NCBI RefSeq assembly: GCF_001678905.1
Contig: NZ_CP012117.1
Span: forward strand, 310,001-374,000
Reading direction: 5' to 3'
Length of the DNA stretch: 64,000 nt
DNA from: Dermabacter vaginalis
GTDB taxonomy: Bacteria; Actinomycetota; Actinomycetes; Actinomycetales; Dermabacteraceae
Every line of letters begins with the position of its first letter. The stretch's first letter is position 1. Shown here in pieces: positions 37,637 through 47,219 of this stretch. Position numbers and translations under genes: made by a program. The notes beneath the pieces are model-generated. The model did no database searches. It saw only the letters and a program-made list of their open reading frames with translations, and was not told the DNA's origin.

Positions 37637-38467
37637 ATGGCCGAGAAGCCCTCAGCTCAAGACGTGCGCGAAGCGCAGCGCGTGGAGCTTCGCAAACAAC
37701 GCGAAAAAGAGCTGAACCGCCAAAAGCGCGTGCGCACCGCCGTCATCGCGGCCATCGTTGTGGTCGCGCTCGCGGTGGTGGCAGGACTCGGCTACCTCAT
37801 TTATCAGGCGAATGCTCCCGAACCGGAACTCGAGCTGAACCAGCCAGCTTCGATCAGCAAGGAAGAGCCCACTCTCGCCTTCAAGGCCGACGATACGAAA
37901 CCCGTCGTCGACGTCGTGTTCGACTACATGTGCCCGTTCTGCGGCGCCTTCGAACAGGTCAATAATGCGGACATCCACGAAATGATCGACAACGGCGAGG
38001 CGACCGTGAACTTCCATGTGCGCACCTTCCTCTCCTCGAAGATGTCCACCACGGAATACTCGGCTCGCGCGGGCGGCGCAGCCGTGTGCACCTACGAGGA
38101 TTCGCCCGAAGTGTTCCTCAAATTCCACGAGCAGCTCTTCGCGAACCAGCCGGCCGAGGGCGGCCCCGGCCTGAGCGACAAAGAACTCGAAACCTACGCG
38201 AAGGATGCAGGCGCGAGTGAGGAAACGCTCTCGTGCATCAAGGACCAAAAGTTCCGCCGCTACGCGGTCGACGTGCTCGAGCCCGTTGGCGCGAAACTCT
38301 CGCCCGCCACTCCCGCCGTGTTCATCAACGGCAAGGAATGGGGATCCGACGGCGCCTGGCAGAAGCCCGGTGCTCTGAAGGAAGCCGTGGCCTCCTCGGG
38401 TACTCCCGGCGCGAGCGACGCCGGTGGCGCAAGCGATGCTGGTGGCGCAAGCGATTCGGGTAACTAA
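37637..38467 (+). CDS. DsbA-like thiol oxidoreductase, membrane anchored
   Basis: 276 residues: charged cytosolic N-terminus, one membrane helix (about 32-55, VIAAIVVVALAVVAGLGYLIY), then an extracytoplasmic thioredoxin fold with FDYMCPFCGAFEQ (C-P-F-C active site) and cis-Pro region SPATPAVFINGKEW. Forms disulfides in exported proteins, probably with a VKOR/DsbB partner not seen here. The tail has three imperfect GASDAG repeats. ATG 37637 behind CCGGAGGA. Follows the kinase on the same strand. Confidence 0.9.
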   Translation: MAEKPSAQDVREAQRVELRKQREKELNRQKRVRTAVIAAIVVVALAVVAGLGYLIYQANAPEPELELNQPASISKEEPTLAFKADDTKPVVDVVFDYMCPFCGAFEQVNNADIHEMIDNGEATVNFHVRTFLSSKMSTTEYSARAGGAAVCTYEDSPEVFLKFHEQLFANQPAEGGPGLSDKELETYAKDAGASEETLSCIKDQKFRRYAVDVLEPVGAKLSPATPAVFINGKEWGSDGAWQKPGALKEAVASSGTPGASDAGGASDAGGASDSGN

Positions 38468-38505
38468 ACTCGCGGCGCACGCTACACTAGTGCGAGCGCC
38501 GCATT

Positions 38506-38578
38506 GCTGAAGTAGCTCAGTTGGTAGAGCAGCTGTCTTGTAAACAGCAGGTCGTGGGTTCGAGCCCCATCTTCAGCT
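38506..38578 (+). tRNA. tRNA-Thr (anticodon TGT)
   Basis: Full cloverleaf: acceptor GCTGAAG/CTTCAGC, D arm with GTTGGTAGAGC, anticodon TGT at 38539-38541 in loop CTTGTAA, T arm with GGTTCGAGCCC. CCA is encoded at 38579-38581. Class I, 73 bases without CCA. Confidence 0.95.
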
Positions 38579-38585
38579 CCAATGA

Positions 38586-38629
38586 AAGCCCAGGTCGATT
38601 CGGCATTACGTCGTAAGGCCTGGGTTTTC
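38586..38629 (+). terminator. Rho-independent terminator after tRNA-Thr
   Basis: AAGCCCAGG (38586-38594) pairs with CCTGGGTTT (38619-38627), followed by TTCTTG, 5 bases past the tRNA CCA. Confidence 0.7.
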
Positions 38630-38779
38630 TTGTGTTGTGTGAGAAGCCGCGAGCGTGAGAGAGCCGGAGACCCGCGCGGGTGAGGCGCATCGCGCCGAAA
38701 GTCCTGCCGTCTAGGGGGTTAGGGGCGTAGCGTGAGTCACAAGTGACTAGTGATAACCGACACGCGAAAAGGACCCCTG

Positions 38780-40744
38780 ATGACTGCGACCACGCAGACC
38801 CAGCGCACACTCGCCACCCCCTTCACCATCAACACCGTTGAAATTCCCAACCGCCTCGTCATGACCCCCATGGGCAGCGACCTCGCAAACCCCGACGGCA
38901 CGGTTGGCCCGCGCCTTCTCAAGTACTGGCTCGAGCGCGCCGAAGGCGGCTGTGGCCTCCTCATCACCGAGATCACCCGCGTGAACGACGAGCACGGCGC
39001 CGGCACCCCAAAGCAGCTGTCCGTGACCCGCGACGAGCTCGTCCCGCAGCTCGCCGAAGCGATCGAGGCCGTGCATGCGCGAGGCACCAAGATTTTCCTC
39101 CAGCTCCAGCACCCTGGAAACCAGGGCATTCCCCAGCTCAATAAGGGGCAGGTCACCGTCGGGCCTTCCGCCGTTCAATCCCAGCTCACCAAGGCTCCCG
39201 TGCGTGCCCTCGAAAACGAGGAAGTGAAGAGCCTCGTGCAGGACTTCATCAACGGTGCACGCCGCGCCAAGGAAGCCGGTGCGGATGACGTGGAGATTCA
39301 CGGCGCCCACGGCTACCTCATCGACGAATTCCTCTCGCCGCACACCAACAAGCGCGAGGACGAGTACGGCGGCTCGTTTGAGAACCGGTGCCGCTTCCTC
39401 GTGGAAATTCTCGACGGCGTTCGTGAGGTTGTGGGCCCCGACTTCCCGATTTCGGTGCGTCTCTCGATCTCGCAGTGCTACGACCTGATCGGCATGCCCG
39501 GCGAAGGTAACGAGGTCGCCGACGGCGTGCGTATCGCGAAGCTGTGTGAGGAGCACGGTGCTGACCTCATCTCGGTGTCGTCGGGCACCTATGAGACCGG
39601 TGTGACCGTCATCGAGCCCGTCAACACTCCGCGCAACTGGCGCGATCCGATGATTCGCGCCGTGCGTGACGCCGTGAGCATTCCCGTCATGGGCGTATCG
39701 ATTATCCGCGAGCCCGAGCAGGCCGAAAAGATGCTCAACGACGGTCTCGTGGACCTCATCGCCATGGGGCGCTCGTGGCTCGCCGACCCGCAGTGGGGAA
39801 TCAAGGCCATCGAAGGTCGCGACGCCGACATCACCCGCTGCATCGGCTGCATGTACTGCTTCGAGGCGCTCTTCTCGGGCGGGCACGTCGAATGTGCTGT
39901 CAATCCGCGCTGTGGCTTCGAATCGGAGTTTCCGCTAGAGCCCGAGCGCAATGCTGAAGGTCGCACGGCCCTCGTGATCGGCGGCGGCCCCGCGGGCTGT
40001 GAAGCGGCGGAAACGTTCGCGAAGCGAGGTGCCAAGGTGACGCTCGTGGAGGCTGAGGATACCCTCGGCGGCCAGGTCGTGCCCGGCACGAACCCCCCGG
40101 GTAAGGACCCGATGGGCTGGCTCGTCGAGAGCTACACGCATCGACTCGAGCAGGCCGGCGTCGAGGTGCGACTCTCGACGCGCTTCAGCGCCGACGAGGT
40201 GCGAGACTTTGGTGCTGACGCGGTCATCGTCGCAACGGGCGCCGTGCCGGTTGTGCCGCCAATCCCGGGCATCGACGGCGATCACGTGGTGGACGCGATT
40301 GACGTGCTTGGCGGCACGCGCGAGGTGCGTGGCCGCGCCATCGTCGTGGGCTCCGGCATGACGGGCCTCGAAACCGCAGAGCTCATTGCCGCGAACGGCG
40401 GCAAAGTTGCCGTTTACGAGATGGCGCCGCAGCTTGGCGCAGGCGCGTTCCACATGAACCTCATCTCGGTCACCTCGAAGCTCAAGAAGGCCGGCGTGCC
40501 CATGCTTACCGGGCATCGCCTCGTGGAGGTGAACGATTCGGGCGCGGTATTCGAGGCCGACGGTTCCTCGGTGAACGTCGAGGCCGAGACCGTGGTACTC
40601 GCGATCGGTATGCGCAGTGCGAACACGCTCGCGTCTGAGCTCAAAGATGCGGGAATCGACTTCCGCACCGCGGGCGACGTGTCGAAGGTCGCGAAGGTCG
40701 CGCAGGCGGTGGCTACGGGCTACCGCGTGGGGCTCGAGGCCTGA
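38780..40744 (+). CDS. Old-yellow-enzyme family NADH:flavin oxidoreductase (2,4-dienoyl-CoA reductase-like)
   Basis: 654 residues in three parts: an N-terminal FMN barrel with VMTPMGSDLANPDG and HGAHGYLIDEFLSPHTNKR; a 4Fe-4S site with RCIGCMYCFEA and a later Cys pair (VECAVNPRCG); and a C-terminal FAD/NAD module with ALVIGGGPAGCEAAETFA and IVVGSGMTGLETAELIA. Architecture matches bacterial dienoyl-CoA reductase, BaiCD/BaiH and trimethylamine dehydrogenase relatives; the substrate is not determined. ATG 38780 behind AAAAGGA. Strong terminator after the stop. Confidence 0.9.
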   Translation: MTATTQTQRTLATPFTINTVEIPNRLVMTPMGSDLANPDGTVGPRLLKYWLERAEGGCGLLITEITRVNDEHGAGTPKQLSVTRDELVPQLAEAIEAVHARGTKIFLQLQHPGNQGIPQLNKGQVTVGPSAVQSQLTKAPVRALENEEVKSLVQDFINGARRAKEAGADDVEIHGAHGYLIDEFLSPHTNKREDEYGGSFENRCRFLVEILDGVREVVGPDFPISVRLSISQCYDLIGMPGEGNEVADGVRIAKLCEEHGADLISVSSGTYETGVTVIEPVNTPRNWRDPMIRAVRDAVSIPVMGVSIIREPEQAEKMLNDGLVDLIAMGRSWLADPQWGIKAIEGRDADITRCIGCMYCFEALFSGGHVECAVNPRCGFESEFPLEPERNAEGRTALVIGGGPAGCEAAETFAKRGAKVTLVEAEDTLGGQVVPGTNPPGKDPMGWLVESYTHRLEQAGVEVRLSTRFSADEVRDFGADAVIVATGAVPVVPPIPGIDGDHVVDAIDVLGGTREVRGRAIVVGSGMTGLETAELIAANGGKVAVYEMAPQLGAGAFHMNLISVTSKLKKAGVPMLTGHRLVEVNDSGAVFEADGSSVNVEAETVVLAIGMRSANTLASELKDAGIDFRTAGDVSKVAKVAQAVATGYRVGLEA

Positions 40745-40754
40745 AATTAGCTGA

Positions 40755-40790
40755 GGGGGGTGCTGCCACGGCAGCATCCCCCTTTTCTTT
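40755..40790 (+). terminator. Rho-independent terminator of the OYE-like gene
   Basis: 13-bp stem (40755-40767 with 40770-40782, one G-U) followed by TTTTCTTT. Confidence 0.85.
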
Positions 40791-40853
40791 CCTCCTCACC
40801 CTCCTCACCCTCCCTCCCTTATCCTCCCTGCCCTCCCTCCTCTCCCTCTCTGA
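40783..40853. other. Homopyrimidine/homopurine tract
   Basis: About 70 bases almost entirely C and T on the plus strand, made of repeated CCTC and CCCT units and broken by only a handful of purines, between a terminator and a palindromic element. Confidence 0.7.
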
Positions 40854-40859
40854 CTCGCG

Positions 40860-40934
40860 AAAGTGGTGAATAACCGCGTGAGATCAATGAGCCTTGCCGT
40901 GAGGCGGCTGTTTCTCACCACTTGCGGAAAGTGG
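40860..40934. repeat. Palindromic dual-hairpin element, copy 2
   Basis: AAGTGGTGA (40861-40869) pairs with TCACCACTT (40915-40923). The same right arm can pair instead with AAGTGG at 40929-40934 (CCACTT-N5-AAGTGG), giving a mutually exclusive hairpin. Lies upstream of the DUF559 gene; the rest of the gap 40935-41037 shows nothing else. Confidence 0.7.
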
Positions 40935-41037
40935 CGGCAGGGAAGCCGGGGCCTCGACTCGTGCTCCACATTCCCCGGCTATCCACGAGTGCGGCTTGCT
41001 CCTGGTGCGGGGAGTTCTAGCGCACCAAAGTGGAGGC

Positions 41038-41892
41038 ATGACGCCTCGCCAACCAGCACCCCTGTTTTCAACGTCGCAGCTTCGCGAGCAGGGGTGGACG
41101 CGCGCTCGCATAAAGGAGTGTGCGGAACGTGGGGACCTCCTCGAAGTTTCACGCGGAAGATTTCTTCCGATGCGAAAGTCAACGCCCGAGTCGGTCCGCG
41201 TTGCCGCTAGAAGTGGCTGCTGGGTGACCTGCTTCTCGGCGCTCAAGCTCTATGGGCTCTGGGTCCCGCCGATGGATATAAGGCCGCACCTCACGACGAC
41301 GTGGCGGCGACTTGAGACCGGCCGTGCACGCGCATCTGACTTGGGAAAACATCGCCGTTTGAATCGCCCAGTTCGGGGCGGCCTTGTTGTGAGTCCCAAG
41401 GACGCGCTGATAGCGGCTGTCAAGTGCGGCACGCCTGAGCAGGCCTTCATCGTCCTTGAATCGGCCCTAAAACTCGGGGTTGCCACTCGGGACGAAGTTC
41501 GCGAAATTCTTACGCACGTGAGTAAGAAGAAGGCGCGGATAATTGGAGTGCCCGGCTCCCGGTCCGATTCGGGTTCGGAATCCGCTCTCGCCTTTCGCTT
41601 ACGGAAGCTCAAACTCGAATTCGCGCAGCAGGTGTGGATTCGTGACGTGGGTAGGGTGGACATCCTTGTGGGCCAATCGCTCGTCATCGAGCTGGACTCA
41701 TGGCAGCATCATCAAGCCGACCGAAAGGCCTATCACCGAGACCGTGAGAGAGACGCGGTTCTCATTGCCCGCGGGTATACGGTTGTGCGCCTTGCCTATG
41801 CTCATGTGTTTTTCGATTGGCAGAAATATGAGGCGTTGCTCAGGGGATACATCAAGCGAAGGTTGCACAAGCGCCCTGTGCGGGCGTGGTGA
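41038..41892 (+). CDS. AbiEi-like N-terminus with C-terminal DUF559 (Vsr/restriction-like) domain
   Basis: 284 residues. N-terminus (about 8-60, STSQLREQGWTRARIKECAERGDLLEVSRGRFLP) is a winged helix like AbiEi-type antitoxins. The C-terminus (about 195-280, with VDILVGQSLVIELDSWQHH, DRERDAVLIARGYTVVRLAYAHVF) is a DUF559 domain of the very-short-patch/restriction-endonuclease fold. No toxin partner is adjacent. Function unknown; DNA binding or nicking is inferred. Start is ATG 41038 or a TTG at 40996. G+C is lower and codon use rougher than neighbours, and related palindromic elements lie on both sides. Confidence 0.75.
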   Translation: MTPRQPAPLFSTSQLREQGWTRARIKECAERGDLLEVSRGRFLPMRKSTPESVRVAARSGCWVTCFSALKLYGLWVPPMDIRPHLTTTWRRLETGRARASDLGKHRRLNRPVRGGLVVSPKDALIAAVKCGTPEQAFIVLESALKLGVATRDEVREILTHVSKKKARIIGVPGSRSDSGSESALAFRLRKLKLEFAQQVWIRDVGRVDILVGQSLVIELDSWQHHQADRKAYHRDRERDAVLIARGYTVVRLAYAHVFFDWQKYEALLRGYIKRRLHKRPVRAW

Positions 41893-41920
41893 TATGAGCC
41901 CGCGAGGAAGCAAGCGTTAA

Positions 41921-41994
41921 AAGTGATGAAAAACTGCCGAAAAGATCGCGATCTGATCGCGTGGTGGCTGTTTTTCACCACTTACGCAAAGTGG
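41921..41994. repeat. Palindromic dual-hairpin element, copy 3
   Basis: The 18-base arms at 41921-41938 and 41966-41983 pair at 16 positions. CCACTT (41978-41983) can instead pair with AAGTGG (41989-41994). The loop holds AGATCGCGATCT (41943-41954), itself self-complementary. Begins 29 bases after the DUF559 gene. The gap 41893-42192 also contains the tandem repeat at 42047. Confidence 0.7.
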
Positions 41995-42046
41995 GAATCG
42001 GATTCGGAATTCACCCTCGCGGCGGGCTAAGAATAGGTTGCAGCTT

Positions 42047-42109
42047 GGCGGCCCAGAGCTGAGCACTGGTGGCCCAGAGGTAAGCACTGTTGGTCCACGG
42101 CTGAGCACT
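42047..42109. repeat. Three tandem 21-bp repeats
   Basis: Units at 42047-42067, 42068-42088 and 42089-42109, each of the form GGNGGCCCAGAGCTGAGCACT with a few differences. On the minus strand the unit reads as a 7-residue repeat (QCSALGH-like), but no convincing gene is there. Confidence 0.75.
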
Positions 42110-42192
42110 GATGTATTTGAGGCTCGGCTGCGTAGCAAGTGCTGGGGCGGAGGCTGACGCAGGGGTGGGCGCGTGGCCGAGGCTGGGCCTCT

Positions 42193-42912
42193 TTACTCGC
42201 GGCTCGCCTTGAGCGCGGCCTTGACCATCGCGCGCACGAAGTCGGTGAAACCCGCGGCGTCGATGAAACCCTGGATTTCAAGGTGGGTCCAACCGTGGGC
42301 GCTTGCCCACACTGCGCGCAGAAGCGTCGTGGCATCCTCGGGAGAAATCTCGCCACTCGCACCGTACTTCGTGCGGCCCTCGGTCATGGCCTGAGAAAGA
42401 TGCTTCGCGATCGCTTCGAATTCGTCAACATTGGTGCCGAGGTCGCGGAATGCCGTGAGCAGGTGGTTGTCGCGACGCGAAAGACCGGACCCAGTAGAGC
42501 CGGAGGTGGTGTCGGACTCGGTGGTGCCTGCCGCACCCGGGGCCCCATTGGCCTGTGCTGCCCGGCCGGGGACCTGGTTGGCTTGGGTGAAGATGACGTC
42601 GAACAGTTCGGGGTTGTTCACAGCCCAGTCGTGGAGGGCGGTTGCGAGGGCGATGAGGTAGTTTTCCGGATCCTGGTCGCGGTCAACTTCGGTGAGGTGC
42701 TTCGCGAGGTCGCCAGCGGAGGTGACGACGACTGAGTTGAGGAGCTGCTTTTTCCCGCCAAAGAGGGAGTAGACGGCGGTGGTGGAGGTATTGCATGCGG
42801 CGGAGATGTCGCGAAGGGAGACCGCTGTGGGGCCGCCTTTGGCGAGTGCCTTCGACGCTGCTGCGATGAGTTCGGCGCGCAGTTCTTCGTCGTGGTGGCG
42901 GGGAGTATTCAT
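42193..42912 (-). CDS. TetR family transcriptional regulator
   Basis: About 239 residues. N-terminal helix-turn-helix (about residues 8-55) with LIAAASKALAKGGPTAVSLRDISAAC and TSTTAVYSLFGGKKQLL; C-terminal helical domain (DUF... TetR_C-like, with AVNNPELFDVIF) interrupted by a low-complexity Gly/Thr/Ser stretch around residues 125-150. ATG 42912 gives a 9-base spacing to GGAG; ATG 42918 is close by. Target unknown; no obvious partner gene. A GTAAC-N6-GTAAC box lies 44 bases upstream. Confidence 0.87.
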   Translation of the reverse strand: MNTPRHHDEELRAELIAAASKALAKGGPTAVSLRDISAACNTSTTAVYSLFGGKKQLLNSVVVTSAGDLAKHLTEVDRDQDPENYLIALATALHDWAVNNPELFDVIFTQANQVPGRAAQANGAPGAAGTTESDTTSGSTGSGLSRRDNHLLTAFRDLGTNVDEFEAIAKHLSQAMTEGRTKYGASGEISPEDATTLLRAVWASAHGWTHLEIQGFIDAAGFTDFVRAMVKAALKASRE

Positions 42913-42955
42913 GCCCATGGACTCCAATCGGGTGCGGTGTTGGCGGGTCCGGTTT

Positions 42956-42971
42956 GTAACGACTTCGTAAC
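42956..42971. promoter_or_regulatory. GTAAC-N6-GTAAC box upstream of the tetR-type gene
   Basis: GTAAC (42956-42960) and GTAAC (42967-42971) are direct repeats one helical turn apart, the form of MtrA boxes; the same 16 bases are also nearly palindromic and could be the TetR protein's own operator. The remaining gap to 43162 shows no other signal. Confidence 0.45.
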
Positions 42972-43162
42972 TATAGGCCTTAATTCCATGAATGCAACCC
43001 CGAAAGTCCCGGCGTACGGCACGCGTAGTGCAGTCATTTAAGAGCTCTAACCTGGGGTTTTGCCAAAACTTTAATGGCTGGTGCGGTTTCGTAGAAGTCT
43101 AGACCCTTGCGAGGGTGAGGGATGTCACTCTCGAGGGTCGGGTTTGAGTCCTGTAGTGATGG

Positions 43163-43855
43163 TTACGGCGTGCTCCAGTCCACAGGCTCGGCGCCACGGT
43201 CGGCGAGCAGTGCGTTCGCGCGCGAGAACGGCCGTGACCCAAAGAACCCGCGGCGCGCCGACAGTGGCGAAGGGTGTGCCGACTCGATAGTGCCCACGCC
43301 ACCCGCATTGAGCATTGGCGAAAGAGAGCGGGCGTCGCGCCCCCACAGAATTGCGACGAGTGGACCGCCACGCTCGATGAGCGCGTTGATCGCCCGCATC
43401 GTGATCTGCTCCCAGCCTTTGCCACGATGCGAGGCGGGAGCCCCCGGTGCAACTGTGAGAGCTCTGTTGAGGAGCATGACGCCCTGGCTTTGCCACGCCG
43501 ACAGGTCCCCATGTTCGCTCGGCGGGATGCCGAGGTCAGCCTCGCGCTCGAGATAAATGTTTTGAAGTGACCGCGGCAGCGGGTGCACGTGGCGTTCGAC
43601 GGCGAAGCTCAACCCAATGGGGTGGCCCGGTGTGGGGTAGGGGTCTTGGCCAACGATCAGCACGCGAACGTCGGCAAGCGGCGTTTCGAAGGCGCGAAAG
43701 ATGCGATCGCCGGAAGGGAGGTAGTGGCGCCCCGCGGCGAGCTCGGCGCGCAAAAAGGCACCCATCTGGCGGATGTTCGGTTCGACGCTCGCGAGGGCTT
43801 CGGCCCAGTCGGCGGCCATAACGGCAGTCAGGGGAGGTGGCGCGGTCTCGTTCAT
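43163..43855 (-). CDS. ung: Uracil-DNA glycosylase, family 1
   Basis: 230 residues. Removes uracil from DNA. Water-activating motif [16 protein letters not shown] and the DNA-intercalating [18 protein letters not shown] are present, with [11 protein letters not shown] between. ATG 43855. Divergent from the DUF3263 gene. Confidence 0.96.
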   Translation of the reverse strand: MNETAPPPLTAVMAADWAEALASVEPNIRQMGAFLRAELAAGRHYLPSGDRIFRAFETPLADVRVLIVGQDPYPTPGHPIGLSFAVERHVHPLPRSLQNIYLEREADLGIPPSEHGDLSAWQSQGVMLLNRALTVAPGAPASHRGKGWEQITMRAINALIERGGPLVAILWGRDARSLSPMLNAGGVGTIESAHPSPLSARRGFFGSRPFSRANALLADRGAEPVDWSTP

Positions 43856-43891
43856 GCCCCCAGGGTACGGGGCGTGCCTAGACTTGAATCC

Positions 43892-44128
43892 ATGACCGAT
43901 GAGCCACTGGCCGATAAACCGCAGCTAAGCGAAACCGATCGCGCGATCCTCGACCTCGAGGCACGCGTGTACCGCAGTGCGGGCGCGAAGGAACGCGACA
44001 TCTTGCGGCTCACGGGCCTCACGCCGGCCCGCTATCACGCGCGGCTCGTGCGGCTCATGCGAGATCCTGCAGCGGTGCGGTATGCACCCGGTGTGGTCCG
44101 ACGCTTGCTGGGGCGTACGCGTTCCTGA
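43892..44128 (+). CDS. DUF3263 family protein
   Basis: 78 residues, helical, with [29 protein letters not shown] and [19 protein letters not shown], a small HTH-like family restricted to actinobacteria. In Mycobacterium the homologue sits beside a LytR_C gene near groEL2, the same order as here. ATG 43892. Function unknown; DNA binding inferred. Confidence 0.88.
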   Translation: MTDEPLADKPQLSETDRAILDLEARVYRSAGAKERDILRLTGLTPARYHARLVRLMRDPAAVRYAPGVVRRLLGRTRS

Positions 44129-44201
44129 CGTGAGGACCGGAGTGCGGCGCGCCGCGGGCGCAATCGCGCGTTCGGTGCGCTACTGCCGATAGCATGTTCT
44201 C

Positions 44202-44861
44202 GTGGCAGATCAGAGCACGTACCCGTACGAACCGGACCAGTTTGACCGCGAGGCCGATCAGGTGGGCGCCCACGGCGCGCACCGTGCTGAGGAGCCGTTC
44301 TTCAAGCGGAATCTTTCGACGATCATCGTGATCGTCGCGGCACTTGTGGCGCTTGCGCTCGTGCTGTGGGCCGTCTCTGGTCTCGGTAAGGGGAGCGAAA
44401 ATTCTCCGGCTCCGGTCGAGTCGTCGACGTCGGCACCGGCAGCATCCGGCGAGGATGCGCCGGTCGCGAGCGACAACGGCGGCGACCGGGGTGATAACGG
44501 CGGCGAGGATGCTACCGAAAAACCGTCCGAGGAAGCAGCCCCCGAAGTCGATCGCGAATCTCCCGTGCTCGTGCTCAACGGCAAGCGAAAGCAGGGGATG
44601 GCCGGGCGCTGGCAGAAGGCCCTCGAAGAGCAGGGCTGGACCAAGGTCGATACCGATACGGGTAAGCGTTCCAAGAGCGCCGGCGTCTACTACAAGAACG
44701 ACGAGGATCAGGCCACCGCCGAAGCTCTCGCGAAGTACGTGGGTGTTGAAGCCGAAAAGACCGACAAGTACAAGGCGAACATCACGGTGGTCATCATCGA
44801 TGAGCCGGGCGACCTTGCCGAGGTTGATAACGCCGGTCAGGGCGGCGACGAGGGTCAGTAG
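44202..44861 (+). CDS. LytR C-terminal domain (VirR-like) membrane protein
   Basis: 219 residues: cytosolic N-terminus, one membrane helix (about 36-60, LSTIIVIVAALVALALVLWAV), an acidic Ser/Gly/Glu linker, and a C-terminal LytR_C domain (about 125-205) with SPVLVLNGKRKQGMAGRWQKALEEQGW and KSAGVYYKNDEDQATAEALA. Relatives such as VirR act in envelope integrity and vesicle release. GTG 44202. Follows the DUF3263 gene. Confidence 0.87.
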   Translation: MADQSTYPYEPDQFDREADQVGAHGAHRAEEPFFKRNLSTIIVIVAALVALALVLWAVSGLGKGSENSPAPVESSTSAPAASGEDAPVASDNGGDRGDNGGEDATEKPSEEAAPEVDRESPVLVLNGKRKQGMAGRWQKALEEQGWTKVDTDTGKRSKSAGVYYKNDEDQATAEALAKYVGVEAEKTDKYKANITVVIIDEPGDLAEVDNAGQGGDEGQ

Positions 44862-44936
44862 AGCTCGCTGTAGGGCGCGCCACAAGGGTGGACGTGAGGC
44901 TCGCCGTCACGCTCCCAGAGAAATTCCCAGCGAGCG

Positions 44937-44963
44937 TTAGCACTCTTCGCCTCAGAGTGCTTA
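44937..44963. promoter_or_regulatory. CIRCE element 1 (HrcA operator) of groEL
   Basis: TTAGCACTC (44937-44945), nine-base spacer, GAGTGCTTA (44955-44963): one change from the CIRCE consensus. Overlaps a probable -10 TATGAT (44962-44967) of groEL. Confidence 0.88.
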
Positions 44964-44970
44964 TGATGGT

Positions 44971-44997
44971 TTAGCACTCGCATGGCGTGAGTGACAA
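44971..44997. promoter_or_regulatory. CIRCE element 2 (HrcA operator) of groEL
   Basis: TTAGCACTC (44971-44979), nine-base spacer, GAGTGACAA (44989-44997): two changes from consensus. Begins 7 bases after element 1, just downstream of the probable start of transcription. The leader from here to 45156 also holds a half site GGCAACCGTCGGA at 45007-45019. Confidence 0.8.
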
Positions 44998-45084
44998 CGG
45001 GCTTCCGGCAACCGTCGGACCCACCGCCACCCGCGCCGCCGCGAGCATTCCAGTGAGGTGAGAGCCCCACCAACCCAGACGTGA

Positions 45085-46791
<1,707 letters not shown>

Positions 46792-46810
46792 TCGCCTTTT
46801 AGCGAAAAGG

Positions 46811-46845
46811 AACCCTCGCACCATTTGTGGTGCGAGGGTTTCTTT
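46811..46845 (+). terminator. Rho-independent terminator of groEL
   Basis: Perfect 13-bp stem (46811-46823 with 46828-46840) and TTTG loop, followed by TCTTTA. Confidence 0.92.
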
Positions 46846-46862
46846 ATGCCTCGGTGGGGGCG

Positions 46863-47219
46863 TTAGCCTTCCTGCTCCTCTTCGCCGGGCACGCGGGTGA
46901 AGAACCCTGAGGAGAGCGCGAGGAGTTCGCGCATGAGTTCAAATTGGCCGCCGTGCATGTCCCAGATTTCATCTTCGCCGGCCGCTTCGGGACGCTCGTA
47001 GATCGACTCGGTTGTGGTGACATCGGCGAGCCAGCCGTTGTCGTAGTACGCCATGAGGGGTTTCATAGCCTCGTTGTACGCCTTAATGGCTTCGAGCCCT
47101 TCAACGGCTTTTTCGTAGGCTTCGCGGGATTTTACAAGGTTCTCTTGAGCCACGGAAAGGCGTTCGAGGGCGGCCTTTTGTTCAGGGGTGTGCTCTTCGG
47201 GAGCGGCGTTAATGTTCAT
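46863..47219 (-). CDS. DUF4298 family protein, copy 1
   Basis: 118 residues, acidic and helical: HTPEQKAALERLSVAQENLVKSREAYEKAVEGLEAI then YYDNGWLADVTT and EDEIWDMHGGQFELMRELLALSSGFF, the DUF4298 pattern. Function unknown. ATG 47219 has no clear ribosome site, and the frame continues upstream into the broken GNAT gene, so it may be the tail of a former fusion or be translated by coupling. About 85% alike to copy 2 at 53929. Confidence 0.8.
   Translation of the reverse strand: MNINAAPEEHTPEQKAALERLSVAQENLVKSREAYEKAVEGLEAIKAYNEAMKPLMAYYDNGWLADVTTTESIYERPEAAGEDEIWDMHGGQFELMRELLALSSGFFTRVPGEEEQEG

Noticed and set aside
41038-41892. DUF559 gene as half of an AbiEii/AbiEi toxin-antitoxin pair
   Set aside because: Only the winged-helix N-terminus resembles AbiEi; no nucleotidyltransferase toxin gene is adjacent.
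42027-42362. Minus-strand frame with QCSALGH repeats
   Set aside because: No ribosome site, overlaps the tetR-type gene in another frame; the repeats are better treated as a DNA minisatellite.
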